64,000 bases of DNA. Origin: JAJDOD01 sp039024895 (GTDB lineage Bacteria; Pseudomonadota; Alphaproteobacteria; Rhodobacterales; Rhodobacteraceae). The stretch covers positions 1-64,000 of the forward strand of contig JBCCPJ010000001.1 of the NCBI GenBank assembly GCA_039024895.1, written 5' to 3'. Under the pieces are notes generated by a model. It ran no database searches and was not told the DNA's origin. It saw only the letters and a program-made list of their open reading frames with translations. Of this stretch, positions 8,796 to 17,572 are shown in pieces; within the stretch, counting starts at the first letter, position 1, and each line of letters opens with the position of its first letter. A program made the translations under genes and the position numbers.

Positions 8796-9140
8796 TTAAC
8801 CGCAGTATATGCGCAAAATACGGCGTTTGTCGCTGTAAACCACGTTCGTGCGTTGCGGAATGTAGTCTTGCGTCACGATATCGTTGATCCCGAATACCCG
8901 GAGACGCGGACCAAGTGGGAAGGATGTATCGTCTACATCGCTCCCCACTAAAACGCGGTAGTCTTTCGCATCACATAACTCAACCTCCGCCAACGCTCCG
9001 CTGCCTCCGGCCTCGCTCGGGCCAGGCAAAGCTTGCTCGACAGTGCTTGCCGTCGAAACTTCTTGGCGATCATCTGGAGCCTCAGAGCCGCAGGCCGACA
9101 AAATAAACAGGGATGCTGCCACAGTAGAGTTAAGTCGCAT
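8796..9140 (-). CDS. I78-family peptidase inhibitor-like lipoprotein
   Basis: This 114-residue protein has a lipoprotein signal with lipobox LSAC (Cys17), so it is probably anchored to a membrane in the periplasm. After a low-complexity linker, residues about 55-114 follow the inhibitor I78 pattern: a CDAKDYRVLVG opening, RLRVFG, then VTQDYIPQRTNV and the ending RILRIYCG. The two cysteines at the domain ends fit the family. I78 members resemble a serine protease inhibitor fold; inhibition by this protein is inferred, not shown. Confidence 0.75.
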   Translation of the reverse strand: MRLNSTVAASLFILSACGSEAPDDRQEVSTASTVEQALPGPSEAGGSGALAEVELCDAKDYRVLVGSDVDDTSFPLGPRLRVFGINDIVTQDYIPQRTNVVYSDKRRILRIYCG

Positions 9141-9495
9141 TAGGTCTCGTCCTTCTTTGCATTGATTTCGCAGCAGCCATCCCGCAGGGTCAAGACAAGA
9201 AAACCAAAGGGAAGGTTACCTGATGCGCGCACGTGCCGGTGCTGCGAACACTGTCGGGCCGATATTGGCAATCCATAACGTGAACTTGTCCGCCCCGAAA
9301 AAGGGTGAATTTCTGGTCAAGAAGAGGGCGACAGGAATATGTCGTGGCGACGAGTTCCCTTTATCCGGGGCCGAGCGTGAAAACCGAATCACGATCATTC
9401 GTTGCCATGAATGGGCAAGCGTTGTCTTGGAGACGGGGGATTGAAAGGGGAGCGCGGCTCCCCGGAAGCCTCCCACGATCATTTCGGTTTAGTAG
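9141..9495. other. intergenic stretch with one weak small ORF
   Basis: No recognised gene. A 73-codon frame on the plus strand (9223-9444) has an ATG with GGAAGG upstream, but its product shows no known motif and another frame of similar length overlaps it on the minus strand. I treat both as unproven. The promoter of the GNAT gene must lie near the right end. Confidence 0.3.
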
Positions 9496-9975
9496 ATGGT
9501 TGAACTACGCGCTTTCGAGAAGTCTGACGCTGACGCCGTATGGTCAATGCTTGAGCCGGTTTTTCGCGCCGGCGACACCTATGCAATCGACCCACGCATA
9601 ACACGTCAGGATGCTCTACGCTATTGGACTGCGCATGAGAGCTACGTTGCAGAAATCCATGGGCAATGTGTGGGCACGTTTTACATTCGGCCCAATCAAC
9701 AAGGTGGCGGCGCGCATATCTGTAACTGTGGCTACATCACGGCGCGCGGTTCCGAAGGCAAAGGTGTTGCGCGCGCTATGCTTGCCCATTCGTTGGAGGA
9801 TGCACGGCTTCTTGGCTTCAAGGCTATGCAGTATAATTTCGTGCTCGCAACAAATAAGCGAGCAATCCACACTTGGCTGCGCGCAGGATTTGCAGAAATA
9901 GGTCGCATTCCGGAAGCCTTTCTCCTGCCGAACGAAGAATATACGGACGCACTCATTCTTCACCGGTTTCTTTGA
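9496..9975 (+). CDS. GNAT family N-acetyltransferase
   Basis: This 159-residue protein has the GNAT fold. Residues 1-20 give the first strand and helix (VELRAFEKSDADAVWSML), and the acetyl-CoA loop is SEGKGVARAML, preceded by the strand ICNCGYITARG. The C-terminal part (ATNKRAIHTWLRAGFAEIGRIPEAF) matches the usual N-x-x-A-x-x-x-Y/W-x-x-x-GF region. It transfers an acetyl group from acetyl-CoA to an unknown amine. It precedes the clpP-like gene by about 80 nt on the same strand and could share its transcript. Confidence 0.85.
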   Translation: MVELRAFEKSDADAVWSMLEPVFRAGDTYAIDPRITRQDALRYWTAHESYVAEIHGQCVGTFYIRPNQQGGGAHICNCGYITARGSEGKGVARAMLAHSLEDARLLGFKAMQYNFVLATNKRAIHTWLRAGFAEIGRIPEAFLLPNEEYTDALILHRFL

Positions 9976-10054
9976 GCAACGCTTTGTTAAACGACCCTTG
10001 TCATTCCCCGTTCAAGCACCGACATTCCGACCAAGCGATTTTAGGAGCAGCCAA

Positions 10055-10642
10055 ATGGCCGAAGAAGACAAAAAAGAAGACGACAAAAAAGAAGGCGCTG
10101 GCGGCAAGGCGGGCGAACTGTTCTTTAAGTCCCGCACCGTGCTCGTGACGGGCGAGATCAACGATAAGCTCGCAAACCGTGTAACAACACAGTTGATCGC
10201 CCTGTCAGAAGACAGCGACGATCCTATCAACGTATTCATCTCCTCACCCGGTGGACACGTGGAATCGGGCGATATGGTCCATGACATGATTAAGTTCATT
10301 CGACCAACCGTCCGTTGTGTCGGTTCGGGGTGGGTTGCAAGTGCGGGTGCCTTGATCTTCGTCGGCGCAAAAAAAGAGAACCGGCTTTGTTTGCCCAACA
10401 CGAGGTTCTTGCTGCACGAACCTCGCGGCGGCGTCGGCGGGTCTGTCTCGGATATCCAAATTCAGGCGGAACAAATCTCTATCATGCGTGAACGCTTCCA
10501 TCGGATCTTCGCGGAAGCGACCGGACAAACGGAAAAGAAAGTCGCCCAAGACACCGAACGTGACTTTTGGCTGAACACGGACGAAGCGCTTGAATACGGG
10601 CTTCTTGGCAAAGTGATTAACAGCGCTGAAGAGCTGACCTAA
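10055..10642 (+). CDS. ClpP-like ATP-dependent protease proteolytic subunit (second type)
   Basis: ClpP subunits form a barrel of serine protease sites that degrade proteins fed by an AAA+ unfoldase. The catalytic triad is readable: Ser96 (VASAG), His121 (LLHEP) and Asp170 (TERDFW), and ISSPGG is present. In place of a propeptide, residues 3-18 are a charged, lysine- and acid-rich tail. No clpX follows, so this is probably the accessory paralogue rather than the housekeeping ClpP. I chose the ATG at 10055 because TTAGGAG lies 8 nt upstream; a frame extending 57 nt further left lacks support. Confidence 0.85.
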   Translation: MAEEDKKEDDKKEGAGGKAGELFFKSRTVLVTGEINDKLANRVTTQLIALSEDSDDPINVFISSPGGHVESGDMVHDMIKFIRPTVRCVGSGWVASAGALIFVGAKKENRLCLPNTRFLLHEPRGGVGGSVSDIQIQAEQISIMRERFHRIFAEATGQTEKKVAQDTERDFWLNTDEALEYGLLGKVINSAEELT

Positions 10643-10805
10643 GGGCAAAGCGCGATCAGCCACGCGACGCTCGTATCGATGTGGCTGGTTATCTCAATGG
10701 CTGCGCATATCCTCCCCTGATGTTCTTGAAGGGGGCTTGGTAGCGCGCCGGGAAACCGCGACTGTCATTGAAGAGCGTTTCAAAAGCCATGCGTGCGAAG
10801 CGCAC

Positions 10806-11429
10806 CTAGCTCGCAGTTCCATATTTCGCAAAGAACACATCGACAGCACCGTCAATAACACGGTCAATTTCTTCTTCCGTAGGTGGTTCCCGAAGACCAA
10901 GTAAGAGCTTCAGGTGGAGGCCAGCCTTGCATAACTCCGGAAATTGATCTGCTGCCAGATCAATATCGTCTATACAAAGCTGCCCTTCTTCGACAGCCCG
11001 TTGAAGAAAGTGCCGAAGCGTCTCATGGACGCGTGCCGGTCCACACTCATAAAACTCACGACCGAGTTCGGGAAAACGCTGGCTTTCACCTACAATTATC
11101 CGATGCACCTGTAGTCCGACGTCGGACATAAAAAAGCGTGTCATGCGCTTGGCTGCTTCTGTCAAAGCTCGCCGCGCGTCCTGCATTGCTTCGACTTGCG
11201 CTACGGCCTCATCCGATTGGGCTTGGCATTCGAGCTTTGCCACCTCGATGAACAGAAGGCGCTTATCGGGGAAGTAAGAATACAGCGTCGCCTTGGAAAC
11301 GCCCGCCTCACGGGCAATATCGTCAACGCTGGCACCTTCAAAACCGTCACGCATGAAAACGGTTTTCGCGCCATCCAAAACTTGATCGAATTTTCGACCT
11401 TGTTTCAAGATAGCTTGCGGAGCGTTCAT
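10806..11429 (-). CDS. TetR/AcrR family transcriptional regulator
   Basis: This 207-residue protein has an N-terminal TetR helix-turn-helix (residues about 15-62: AKTVFMRDGFEGASVDDIAREAGVS, then KATLYSYFPDKR in two blocks). Its C-terminal ligand domain resembles the AcrR-type dimerisation domain (PELGREFYECGPARVHETL). It normally represses a nearby gene in answer to a small molecule. No obvious target lies next to it, because phoH upstream is housekeeping and clpP is convergent. The ligand is unknown. Confidence 0.88.
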   Translation of the reverse strand: MNAPQAILKQGRKFDQVLDGAKTVFMRDGFEGASVDDIAREAGVSKATLYSYFPDKRLLFIEVAKLECQAQSDEAVAQVEAMQDARRALTEAAKRMTRFFMSDVGLQVHRIIVGESQRFPELGREFYECGPARVHETLRHFLQRAVEEGQLCIDDIDLAADQFPELCKAGLHLKLLLGLREPPTEEEIDRVIDGAVDVFFAKYGTAS

Positions 11430-11497
11430 GTTTTCCTCGAAACAAGCAGGCCTACGCGATATAAACCGTTCAGTTCAGTTTTTTCAAGACCTTCAAC

Positions 11498-12526
11498 CTA
11501 CTGACCCTTTGCAGGATCGTCCTTGTCATACGCTTCAATGATCTTTGCAACGAGAGGATGGCGTACCACATCCTTTGCCGTGAAGTAGTTGAACGCGATA
11601 CTCTCGACGCCCTTGAGCAAACGTTCTGCATCACGCAAGCCAGAGACCACGCCGCGCGGCAAATCCACTTGGCTACGGTCGCCCGTAATGACCATGCGGC
11701 TGCCCTGCCCCAGGCGGGTAAGGAACATCTTCATCTGCATCTGCGTCGCATTTTGCGCTTCGTCGAGGACCACAAACGCATTTGCGAGTGTGCGACCACG
11801 CATGAAAGCCAGCGGCGCAATTTCAATCCGTTTCTCTTCTATCAGCTTACCAAGTTGTTTTCCGGGCAGAAAATCGTTCAGAGCATCGTAAAGTGGCTGC
11901 ATGTATGGATCGACTTTGTCCTTCATATCGCCTGGAAGAAACCCGAGCCGCTCGCCTGCTTCCACTGCCGGCCGCGACAGGATGATCTTATCGACATGCC
12001 CACCGATGAACATGTTTACGCCAACGGCAACCGCAAGATACGTTTTACCGGTTCCAGCCGGCCCGATACCAAAGGCAAGTTCGTTCTCAAAAAGCGCCTT
12101 CACATACGCTTTCTGCGCCTCGGTACGAGGTTCCACCGTCTTCTTTCGTGTTTTTACCTCGACCCTTCCCCCCTGAAACAGTTCCATCTGGTCGGCAGGG
12201 CGAGATCTTTTTTCTTCACCACCCATCCGGATCTCGGCATCGATATCGCCTGAATTGATTTCGCGCCCGCCCTCCAAGCGAGTATAAAGTGCTTGAAACA
12301 CCTCGGCAGCTTTTGTGATCGCATCCTCTTCACCAAAAAACGCGAGCTGATTACCTTGGTGCATTATTTGAACGCCAAGCGCTTGTTCAACATGCGCAAG
12401 GTTCCGATTGAATTCTCCAAATAGATCGACCAACAGGCGGTTGTCCGGAAATTCAAGACGCTTCTCAAGCATTCCTGTGGTCTGATCTTTTGACGGGGCT
12501 GTCGGGCTCAGCGCGCGTGTAGGCAA
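11498..12526 (-). CDS. phoH: PhoH family ATPase
   Basis: PhoH-like proteins are cytoplasmic P-loop ATPases linked to RNA metabolism. The Walker A is GPAGTGKTYLAV and Walker B is VVLDEAQNAT; the N-terminal segment LEFPDNRLLVDLFGEF and RPAVEAGERLGFLPGD are family hallmarks. The start is uncertain: a TTG at 12524-12526 has CGGAG about 9 nt upstream, a TTG further up (12557-12559) is open, and the first ATG is at 12470-12472. The gene follows miaB, the usual bacterial miaB-phoH order, but ybeY, normally next, is absent and a tetR gene stands there instead. Confidence 0.9.
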   Translation of the reverse strand: MPTRALSPTAPSKDQTTGMLEKRLEFPDNRLLVDLFGEFNRNLAHVEQALGVQIMHQGNQLAFFGEEDAITKAAEVFQALYTRLEGGREINSGDIDAEIRMGGEEKRSRPADQMELFQGGRVEVKTRKKTVEPRTEAQKAYVKALFENELAFGIGPAGTGKTYLAVAVGVNMFIGGHVDKIILSRPAVEAGERLGFLPGDMKDKVDPYMQPLYDALNDFLPGKQLGKLIEEKRIEIAPLAFMRGRTLANAFVVLDEAQNATQMQMKMFLTRLGQGSRMVITGDRSQVDLPRGVVSGLRDAERLLKGVESIAFNYFTAKDVVRHPLVAKIIEAYDKDDPAKGQ

Positions 12527-12654
12527 ACAGGAACACTCCGGAGATAGGGTTAGTGTCAATCAAGAGGCTGCCAAGCAATGCGCCTTTTCGCAAGCAAATC
12601 TGGTGTGGCAAGGTGAAAAAAACCCGAGATTTGGCCGCTGCGCCTCCAGAAATG

Positions 12655-13965
12655 TCATAACTCCCCAGCCAAAGAGTTAGCGTTGGACGATGAAATTTGA
12701 ACCGACCGAACATCACCCGCTTCAACGGACGTATCTTCTACATAAACGGCGTGAAGATGCTCAGACTTTCCAACCATTTGCCCCGGCTCACGACCCGGCT
12801 TCTCGAAAAGCACTTTTACAGTCTTGCCCACCATGGCCTCCTGCGCGGCACGCTGTTGGAATTTCAACAGAGCCTGTAGGCGCTGCAACCTGTGATCCTT
12901 TACATCTTCCGCCACTTGGGCGCGCTCGGAGGCCGGTGTACCCGGCCTCGTAGAATACTTGAAGCTATAGGCCTGACCATACCCAACCGTCTCAATCAAA
13001 GCGAGTGTGTCGTCAAAATCGGCCTCGGTCTCTTCCGGAAACCCGACGATGAAATCGCCCGAGAGCATCAAGTCGGGACGTGCAGCACGAATGCGCTCGA
13101 TCAGCCTCACATATTGCTCAGCGGTGTGTTTTCGGTTCATGCGTTTGAGAATTCGATCTGACCCGGACTGCACGGGCAAGTGCAGATATGGCATGAGCTT
13201 TTCACAGGCGCCGTGCGCCTCAATCAGCGCATCGTCCATGTCATTCGGGTGGCTTGTAGTAAAGCGGATACGCTCCAAACCGTCAATTTTGTCCAAGTCC
13301 CAAATAAGTCCGGCCAAGCCACCGGAGTGACCGTGATACGCATTGACATTCTGTCCGAGTAGCGTGATCTCGCGCACACCGCGTTCGACGAGGTCGCGCG
13401 CCTCGCCCAGCACCTGTTCGGCCGCGCGCGAAACCTCCGCGCCACGGGTATACGGCACGACACAAAAGGCGCAGAACTTGTCGCATCCTTCCTGCACGGT
13501 AAGAAACGCGCTCGGCGCACGTCTTGCTTTAGGGCGGTGTACAAGATGCTCAAATTTGTCTTCTTCAGGAAAATCTGTGTCGAGCGCCTTTTCACCTGAG
13601 CGGGTCTTTCGTTCTAACTCCGGCAACCTATGGTAACTCTGCGGTCCAACCACAAGGTCCACCAAGGGTTGACGCGCCATGATCTCTGCGCCTTCCGCCT
13701 GTGCCACGCATCCCGCCACCCCTATTTTGAGGTCGGGTTTGCCAGCTTTCAGCGAGCGAAAACGTCCTAGCTCGGAGTAGACTTTTTCTGCCGCCTTCTC
13801 CCGGATGTGGCAGGTATTTAGCAGGATCATGTCCGCATCTTCTGGCCGATCCGTCGCAACATAGCCTTCGCTGCCGAGGGCTTCGGTCATACGTTCACTG
13901 TCATAGACATTCATCTGACAGCCGTAGGTCTTGATAAACAACTTTCTCGGCGCTGACATGGGCAT
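12655..13965 (-). CDS. miaB: MiaB, tRNA-2-methylthio-N6-isopentenyladenosine synthase
   Basis: MiaB is a radical-SAM methylthiotransferase that adds a methylthio group to i6A37 of tRNAs reading codons that start with U. The three N-terminal cluster cysteines lie in YGCQMN, NTCHIRE and GCVAQ. The radical-SAM motif CxxxCxxC is CDKFCAFC, followed by VVPYTRG. A TRAM domain ends the protein. The frame is open about 165 codons further upstream, but that part overlaps the next gene and lacks homology, so the start is the ATG at 13963-13965 (or 13957-13959). Length about 436 residues. Confidence 0.94.
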   Translation of the reverse strand: MPMSAPRKLFIKTYGCQMNVYDSERMTEALGSEGYVATDRPEDADMILLNTCHIREKAAEKVYSELGRFRSLKAGKPDLKIGVAGCVAQAEGAEIMARQPLVDLVVGPQSYHRLPELERKTRSGEKALDTDFPEEDKFEHLVHRPKARRAPSAFLTVQEGCDKFCAFCVVPYTRGAEVSRAAEQVLGEARDLVERGVREITLLGQNVNAYHGHSGGLAGLIWDLDKIDGLERIRFTTSHPNDMDDALIEAHGACEKLMPYLHLPVQSGSDRILKRMNRKHTAEQYVRLIERIRAARPDLMLSGDFIVGFPEETEADFDDTLALIETVGYGQAYSFKYSTRPGTPASERAQVAEDVKDHRLQRLQALLKFQQRAAQEAMVGKTVKVLFEKPGREPGQMVGKSEHLHAVYVEDTSVEAGDVRSVQISSSNANSLAGEL

Positions 13966-14042
13966 GACTTCCAAAGACGCGATAGAGCCGTTTACACCAA
14001 GGTTCTGTCCGTTGCCAAGATAAAGAGCAGACCAAACCGCGC

Positions 14043-15254
14043 TCAAACGCGCGCAACGTTTGCCCAACTTCGACCTGCGGTGAGAGCAAGCGCAATGAAG
14101 GCAATTGCTCCTGCGACGGTATATCCGGTAAGGATCACGCGAATTTCTGCATAGGTCATCGCACCAACATTTGAAGCGGCGCCCGCGGCAAAAAATAGAC
14201 TGCCTGAGTAAGCGAGCTTGGCTACTAGGCTTTGAACCGACAGGTACGTCGCGCGAACATCGTCGGATAGCTCTTGTTGCATACGAGCAAGCATGAAGGG
14301 TCGTGAGAAGCCTTCGGGAACTTTCCGGAGCAAAAGGAGAGCAATCACGAATAGGCCGCTGCCGTAGGCCAATGCTGCGGCAAGACCGATTTGCAGTATC
14401 AAAGCCAACAAAAGTATCGCAACCAATCCGACGCGCGCACGAACATAGACGGCTACCCATGAAGCGATGATCGATGCGATGATCATTAACGAACTTACAA
14501 TACCGCTTACCAGAGGTGCGTTGGCACCTTCTTCAATGCCTTCAAGGATGGATTGGATGATCGGCTGACCGAAAACAAATGGTAAGTGTCCAAAGGCGTA
14601 CATGAGGATCCACATGGCAAAAAGCCAGCGGAGGACGGGTGCACGCATAGCGGCCCAAAGGCGCGTCGCCCGTGCCCATTCTGATGTGGCTCGGTTTCTC
14701 AATGCTGGTTCGCGGAAGGTAAGCGTCACTATCAACAAGACAGCGAAGGCAGCGGCGGTCGCGATATAGGGGATACGCAAACCCCAAAGCGCCAGAGCGC
14801 CACCTACTACTCCCGACACAGCCATAGCTACGAAGGAATAGCGCCAGGCCTTTAATTCTTGTTGCTCGACTTCATCCTCGCGCCCCTCCTCCGTCAAGGA
14901 CTCGTAGAGCAGGGAAGTATCGGTGCCAGAGGCGAAAGCGAAATGAATGCCGAACGCTATTTGTGCGACTAGAAAGGCCAAAAAGCCGTCGCCAACCACG
15001 TGCAATAGTGCTGCGAACAAACCTGCCAAGGCCGAAAGCAAGAGCGTCAAGCGACGCCCTGTACGGTCGGAAAGATAGCCAGAAGGCACCTCGAACGCTG
15101 TCGTAGAAATCTCAGAGGCAACATAGATCAGGACAGCTTCGGATGCGGAGAGTTCAGATTGAAAGAACAAAAACCAAATGGCTTGCCAAAACATGAGGTT
15201 CTGAAAAAATTTGAACCATGGGTAGAGCGCAATGTTACGTGCCGCCGGGCTCAT
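14043..15254 (-). CDS. MFS transporter
   Basis: A 403-residue inner-membrane protein with about twelve membrane segments. The loop between helices 2 and 3 holds GYLSDRTGRRLTLL, a good match to the MFS motif A (G-x-x-x-D-R-x-G-R-R). Substrate unknown. Its ATG overlaps the stop codon of the upstream lipoprotein by 4 nt (ATGA), which indicates translational coupling in a three-gene operon with the hydroxyacid dehydrogenase. Confidence 0.87.
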   Translation of the reverse strand: MSPAARNIALYPWFKFFQNLMFWQAIWFLFFQSELSASEAVLIYVASEISTTAFEVPSGYLSDRTGRRLTLLLSALAGLFAALLHVVGDGFLAFLVAQIAFGIHFAFASGTDTSLLYESLTEEGREDEVEQQELKAWRYSFVAMAVSGVVGGALALWGLRIPYIATAAAFAVLLIVTLTFREPALRNRATSEWARATRLWAAMRAPVLRWLFAMWILMYAFGHLPFVFGQPIIQSILEGIEEGANAPLVSGIVSSLMIIASIIASWVAVYVRARVGLVAILLLALILQIGLAAALAYGSGLFVIALLLLRKVPEGFSRPFMLARMQQELSDDVRATYLSVQSLVAKLAYSGSLFFAAGAASNVGAMTYAEIRVILTGYTVAGAIAFIALALTAGRSWANVARV

Positions 15255-15916
15255 TTGGAAAGTGCCGCGTCGAACTGATCGACCGGAAGTACGGGCGCTA
15301 AAATGGCGCGAAGCTCCATGCGTCTGGGATGGTCGGGGTTGGCCACAGCAAAACAGACATAGTCTTCAATGATCGCCGCCTGTTGCTCGTATCCAAAACT
15401 GAAGAAAGCTGCCTGACCCTCGGAAAAGTAGGGGTCTGCAAGCCGGACACTTTCCATCACCGCGCGGAACGGGCTGTACCCCGTTGTTTCCCGGTTTTGC
15501 CATTGCCACGCATGCGTCAGTTCGTGGGCGAATACTATTGCTTGCGGAAAACGCAGAGCTTCCGGCCAACGGAGCGCCATGTCTGAGGCATAAAGCCCGG
15601 TTTCAAAATGCAATCGATTGCCAAGGGCGAATGCCTGTGGCGGTTGCGCGCCGCGTGGCTGTTGCGTCCGCAAACATGCCTGATCGGTGCCTTCAACGAG
15701 TCGTACGCTTTTGGCGACCGTCCGATACGGCGGAGTAAGACCCAAACCTTGTGTGACGCGTATTTTGGACGTATCCAACTCCGCTCCGAAAAGGTCGTTA
15801 GCAAAGGCAGTCTCAGCAGTTGTCAGTGGGCGTGAGCACGCAGCGAGGAAAAGTAGGAACCAATACAAGCCAAAGCGCTTCGGGATCTTAATTGGGAGAC
15901 CTTCAGACATTGTCAC
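15251..15916 (-). CDS. lipoprotein with HELTH zinc-peptidase-like motif
   Basis: The protein (221 residues from the GTG at 15914-15916; an ATG follows two codons later) has a lipobox LAAC with Cys27, so it is probably a lipoprotein. The motif HELTHAWQ at residues 131-138 fits HExxH metalloproteases, and a later YEQQAAIIEDY supplies acidic residues. Proteins of this kind in Alphaproteobacteria resemble the DUF4157/vgr-related group. Proteolytic activity has not been shown for the group as far as I know. It overlaps both neighbours by 4 nt and is therefore the middle gene of a coupled operon. Confidence 0.68.
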   Translation of the reverse strand: MTMSEGLPIKIPKRFGLYWFLLFLAACSRPLTTAETAFANDLFGAELDTSKIRVTQGLGLTPPYRTVAKSVRLVEGTDQACLRTQQPRGAQPPQAFALGNRLHFETGLYASDMALRWPEALRFPQAIVFAHELTHAWQWQNRETTGYSPFRAVMESVRLADPYFSEGQAAFFSFGYEQQAAIIEDYVCFAVANPDHPRRMELRAILAPVLPVDQFDAALSK

Positions 15917-16899
15917 AGCATCGCTGGAACAACGAGGTCCGGCGGCCTGTGGCCATCCTCAAAGGTTTTGATGTTGATAATAACCCGCTCACCTTGTTCT
16001 ACACGTCCTTCCAACGTCGCTGAGCCCATGTGAGGAAGTAGCACGACATTCGGCAGTTCTCGAAGGCGCGGATTGATTTCCGACCCATGTTCGAAAACAT
16101 CGAGCGCTGCACCCGCAATCTCTCGTGCCCGCAGCATGCGCGTGAGCGCGTTCTCGTCAATCACTTCCCCGCGAGAGGTGTTTACGATCACGGCCGTCGG
16201 TTTCATCAGCTTCAGCCTGCGCGCGTTCATCAGGTGAAACGTCGATGGTGTATGTGGGCAATTAATCGAGAGAACATCTACACGGCTGACCATTTGATCG
16301 AGGCTTTCCCAATACTTTGCTTTGAGATTTCCCTCGACTTCGGCACGCAAGCGTCGGCGATTGTGGTAATGGACTTGGCATCCAAAGACAGCGGCGCGCC
16401 GAGCAACGGCCTGGCCGATGCGGCCCATACCAAGGATACCAAGCCGCCGACCCCCAAGGCGCCCCCCAAGATACGCAGTCGGCGACCATCCATTCCACTC
16501 GCCTTTTTGCATCACGCCAAGGCCCTCTGGAATGCGTCGGGTCACAGACAATATGAGCGCCATCGTCATATCCGCGGTATCTTCGGTCACGACGCCAGGG
16601 GTGTTGGATACAAGAATGCCGCGCTGGCGCGCTGTAGTGACGTCAATATGGTCAACACCTGCGCCATAACTGGCGATGAGCTTTAAATTCTCACCCGCTT
16701 GTCCTAGAAGGCCGGCGTCAATTTGATCAGTGATCGTCGGTACGAGTATATCCGCATCTTTCATGGCGGCGCTCAACTTTTCGCGCCCCAAGGGTATGTC
16801 ATCTGAATTCAGCGTGACATCGAACAGTTCCAAGAGACGGGCTTCAACAGCATCCGGCAAACGCCGGGTGACCACGACCTTCAAGCGCTTCTGAGGCAT
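15913..16899 (-). CDS. D-isomer specific 2-hydroxyacid dehydrogenase (glyoxylate/hydroxypyruvate reductase type)
   Basis: The enzyme interconverts a 2-keto acid and a D-2-hydroxy acid with NAD(P)H in the cytoplasm. The Rossmann motif is LGMGRIGQAVARRA. Catalytic residues of the family are visible: Arg in INCPHTPSTFHL...NTSRGEVID context, Glu in DVFEHGSEINP and His in LLPHMGSAT. Length about 328 residues fits. The ATG at 16897-16899 has GGAGG upstream; an ATG 18 nt further up lies inside that ribosome-binding site. First gene of the operon that continues with the HELTH lipoprotein and the MFS transporter. Exact substrate unknown. Confidence 0.9.
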   Translation of the reverse strand: MPQKRLKVVVTRRLPDAVEARLLELFDVTLNSDDIPLGREKLSAAMKDADILVPTITDQIDAGLLGQAGENLKLIASYGAGVDHIDVTTARQRGILVSNTPGVVTEDTADMTMALILSVTRRIPEGLGVMQKGEWNGWSPTAYLGGRLGGRRLGILGMGRIGQAVARRAAVFGCQVHYHNRRRLRAEVEGNLKAKYWESLDQMVSRVDVLSINCPHTPSTFHLMNARRLKLMKPTAVIVNTSRGEVIDENALTRMLRAREIAGAALDVFEHGSEINPRLRELPNVVLLPHMGSATLEGRVEQGERVIINIKTFEDGHRPPDLVVPAML

Positions 16900-17014
16900 G
16901 TTATGCCCGACCTCCATCTTTCATCGCACGCCGGTTCGTGCCAAAGTGGCAAGGAACCGCCGCTGGCACAAGCGCCGTCATAAGAATGGCGCACCGGTGA
17001 GAGGAGATAGAGCA

Positions 17015-17515
17015 GTGAAAAAGAACGTTTGCGTTGTCCTAGTTGCAGCTGCGGTGGCATCGATTGGGTCCCTTACTTCTGCCGACCAACGCGGCAAGGT
17101 TACAAACCTTCCGGTGCCGCGCTTTGTTTCCCTGAAGGCCGAAGAAGGTAACGTGCGACGCGGCCCATCGCTAAGCCATAGAATCGATTGGGTGTTTAAA
17201 CACCGAAACATGCCTTTGCGCGTCACCGGTGAACATGGCCACTGGCGGCGCGTTCAGGACCGCGACGGACAAGGGGGTTGGGTTCACTACTCCCTTCTCT
17301 CGGGCGCCCGTCACGTGATTGTTGAACAGGACCTCACGCCTCTCCGCACAAAACCGAATGCCGATGCGGAAGTGAATGCCTACGCCGAAGCGGGGGTCGT
17401 CGCACGGCTAGGCTCCTGCGACCTTGATTGGTGTCGAGTCACTGCCGATGGCAAGCGCGGATGGGTCTCTAAAGGCGGCCTCTGGGGCGTCAAGCCTGAA
17501 GAAATTAGGGATTGA
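17015..17515 (+). CDS. periplasmic protein with two bacterial SH3-like domains
   Basis: About 166 residues from a GTG at 17015, which has GAGGAG 8 nt upstream; the open frame extends further left but overlaps the divergent dehydrogenase. After a signal peptide (KKNVCVVLVAAAVASIGSLTSA) come two SH3b repeats, NVRRGPSLSHRIDWVF...GGWVHYSLLSG and LRTKPNADAEVNAYAE...GWVSKGGLWGV. The DLDWCRV segment is typical of this Rhodobacterales and Rhizobiales family. SH3b domains often bind cell-wall peptides, but no catalytic domain is present. Confidence 0.82.
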   Translation: MKKNVCVVLVAAAVASIGSLTSADQRGKVTNLPVPRFVSLKAEEGNVRRGPSLSHRIDWVFKHRNMPLRVTGEHGHWRRVQDRDGQGGWVHYSLLSGARHVIVEQDLTPLRTKPNADAEVNAYAEAGVVARLGSCDLDWCRVTADGKRGWVSKGGLWGVKPEEIRD

Positions 17516-17533
17516 CCTCAAGTGAGCTTGAGG
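17516..17533. repeat. 7-bp hairpin after the SH3 gene
   Basis: Perfect inverted repeat CCTCAAG-TGAG-CTTGAGG placed directly after the stop codon. It is not followed by a T-run, so intrinsic termination would be weak. It may attenuate read-through into the VOC gene or protect the mRNA end. Confidence 0.5.
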
Positions 17534-17572
17534 AATTAGACCCGTAAGCATCTTTAATTTGGAGGTGCTCAA

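Noticed and set aside
9216..9482. 88-codon minus-strand frame in the gap before the GNAT gene
   Set aside because: No motif and it overlaps an equally weak plus-strand frame.
10657..10687. CAGCCAC...GTGGCTG hairpin after clpP as a terminator
   Set aside because: 17-nt loop and no T-run; could be chance.
12655..14460. Reading miaB as a 601-residue protein
   Set aside because: The extra 165 N-terminal residues overlap the next gene and lack any MiaB homology; the conserved start is at 13965.
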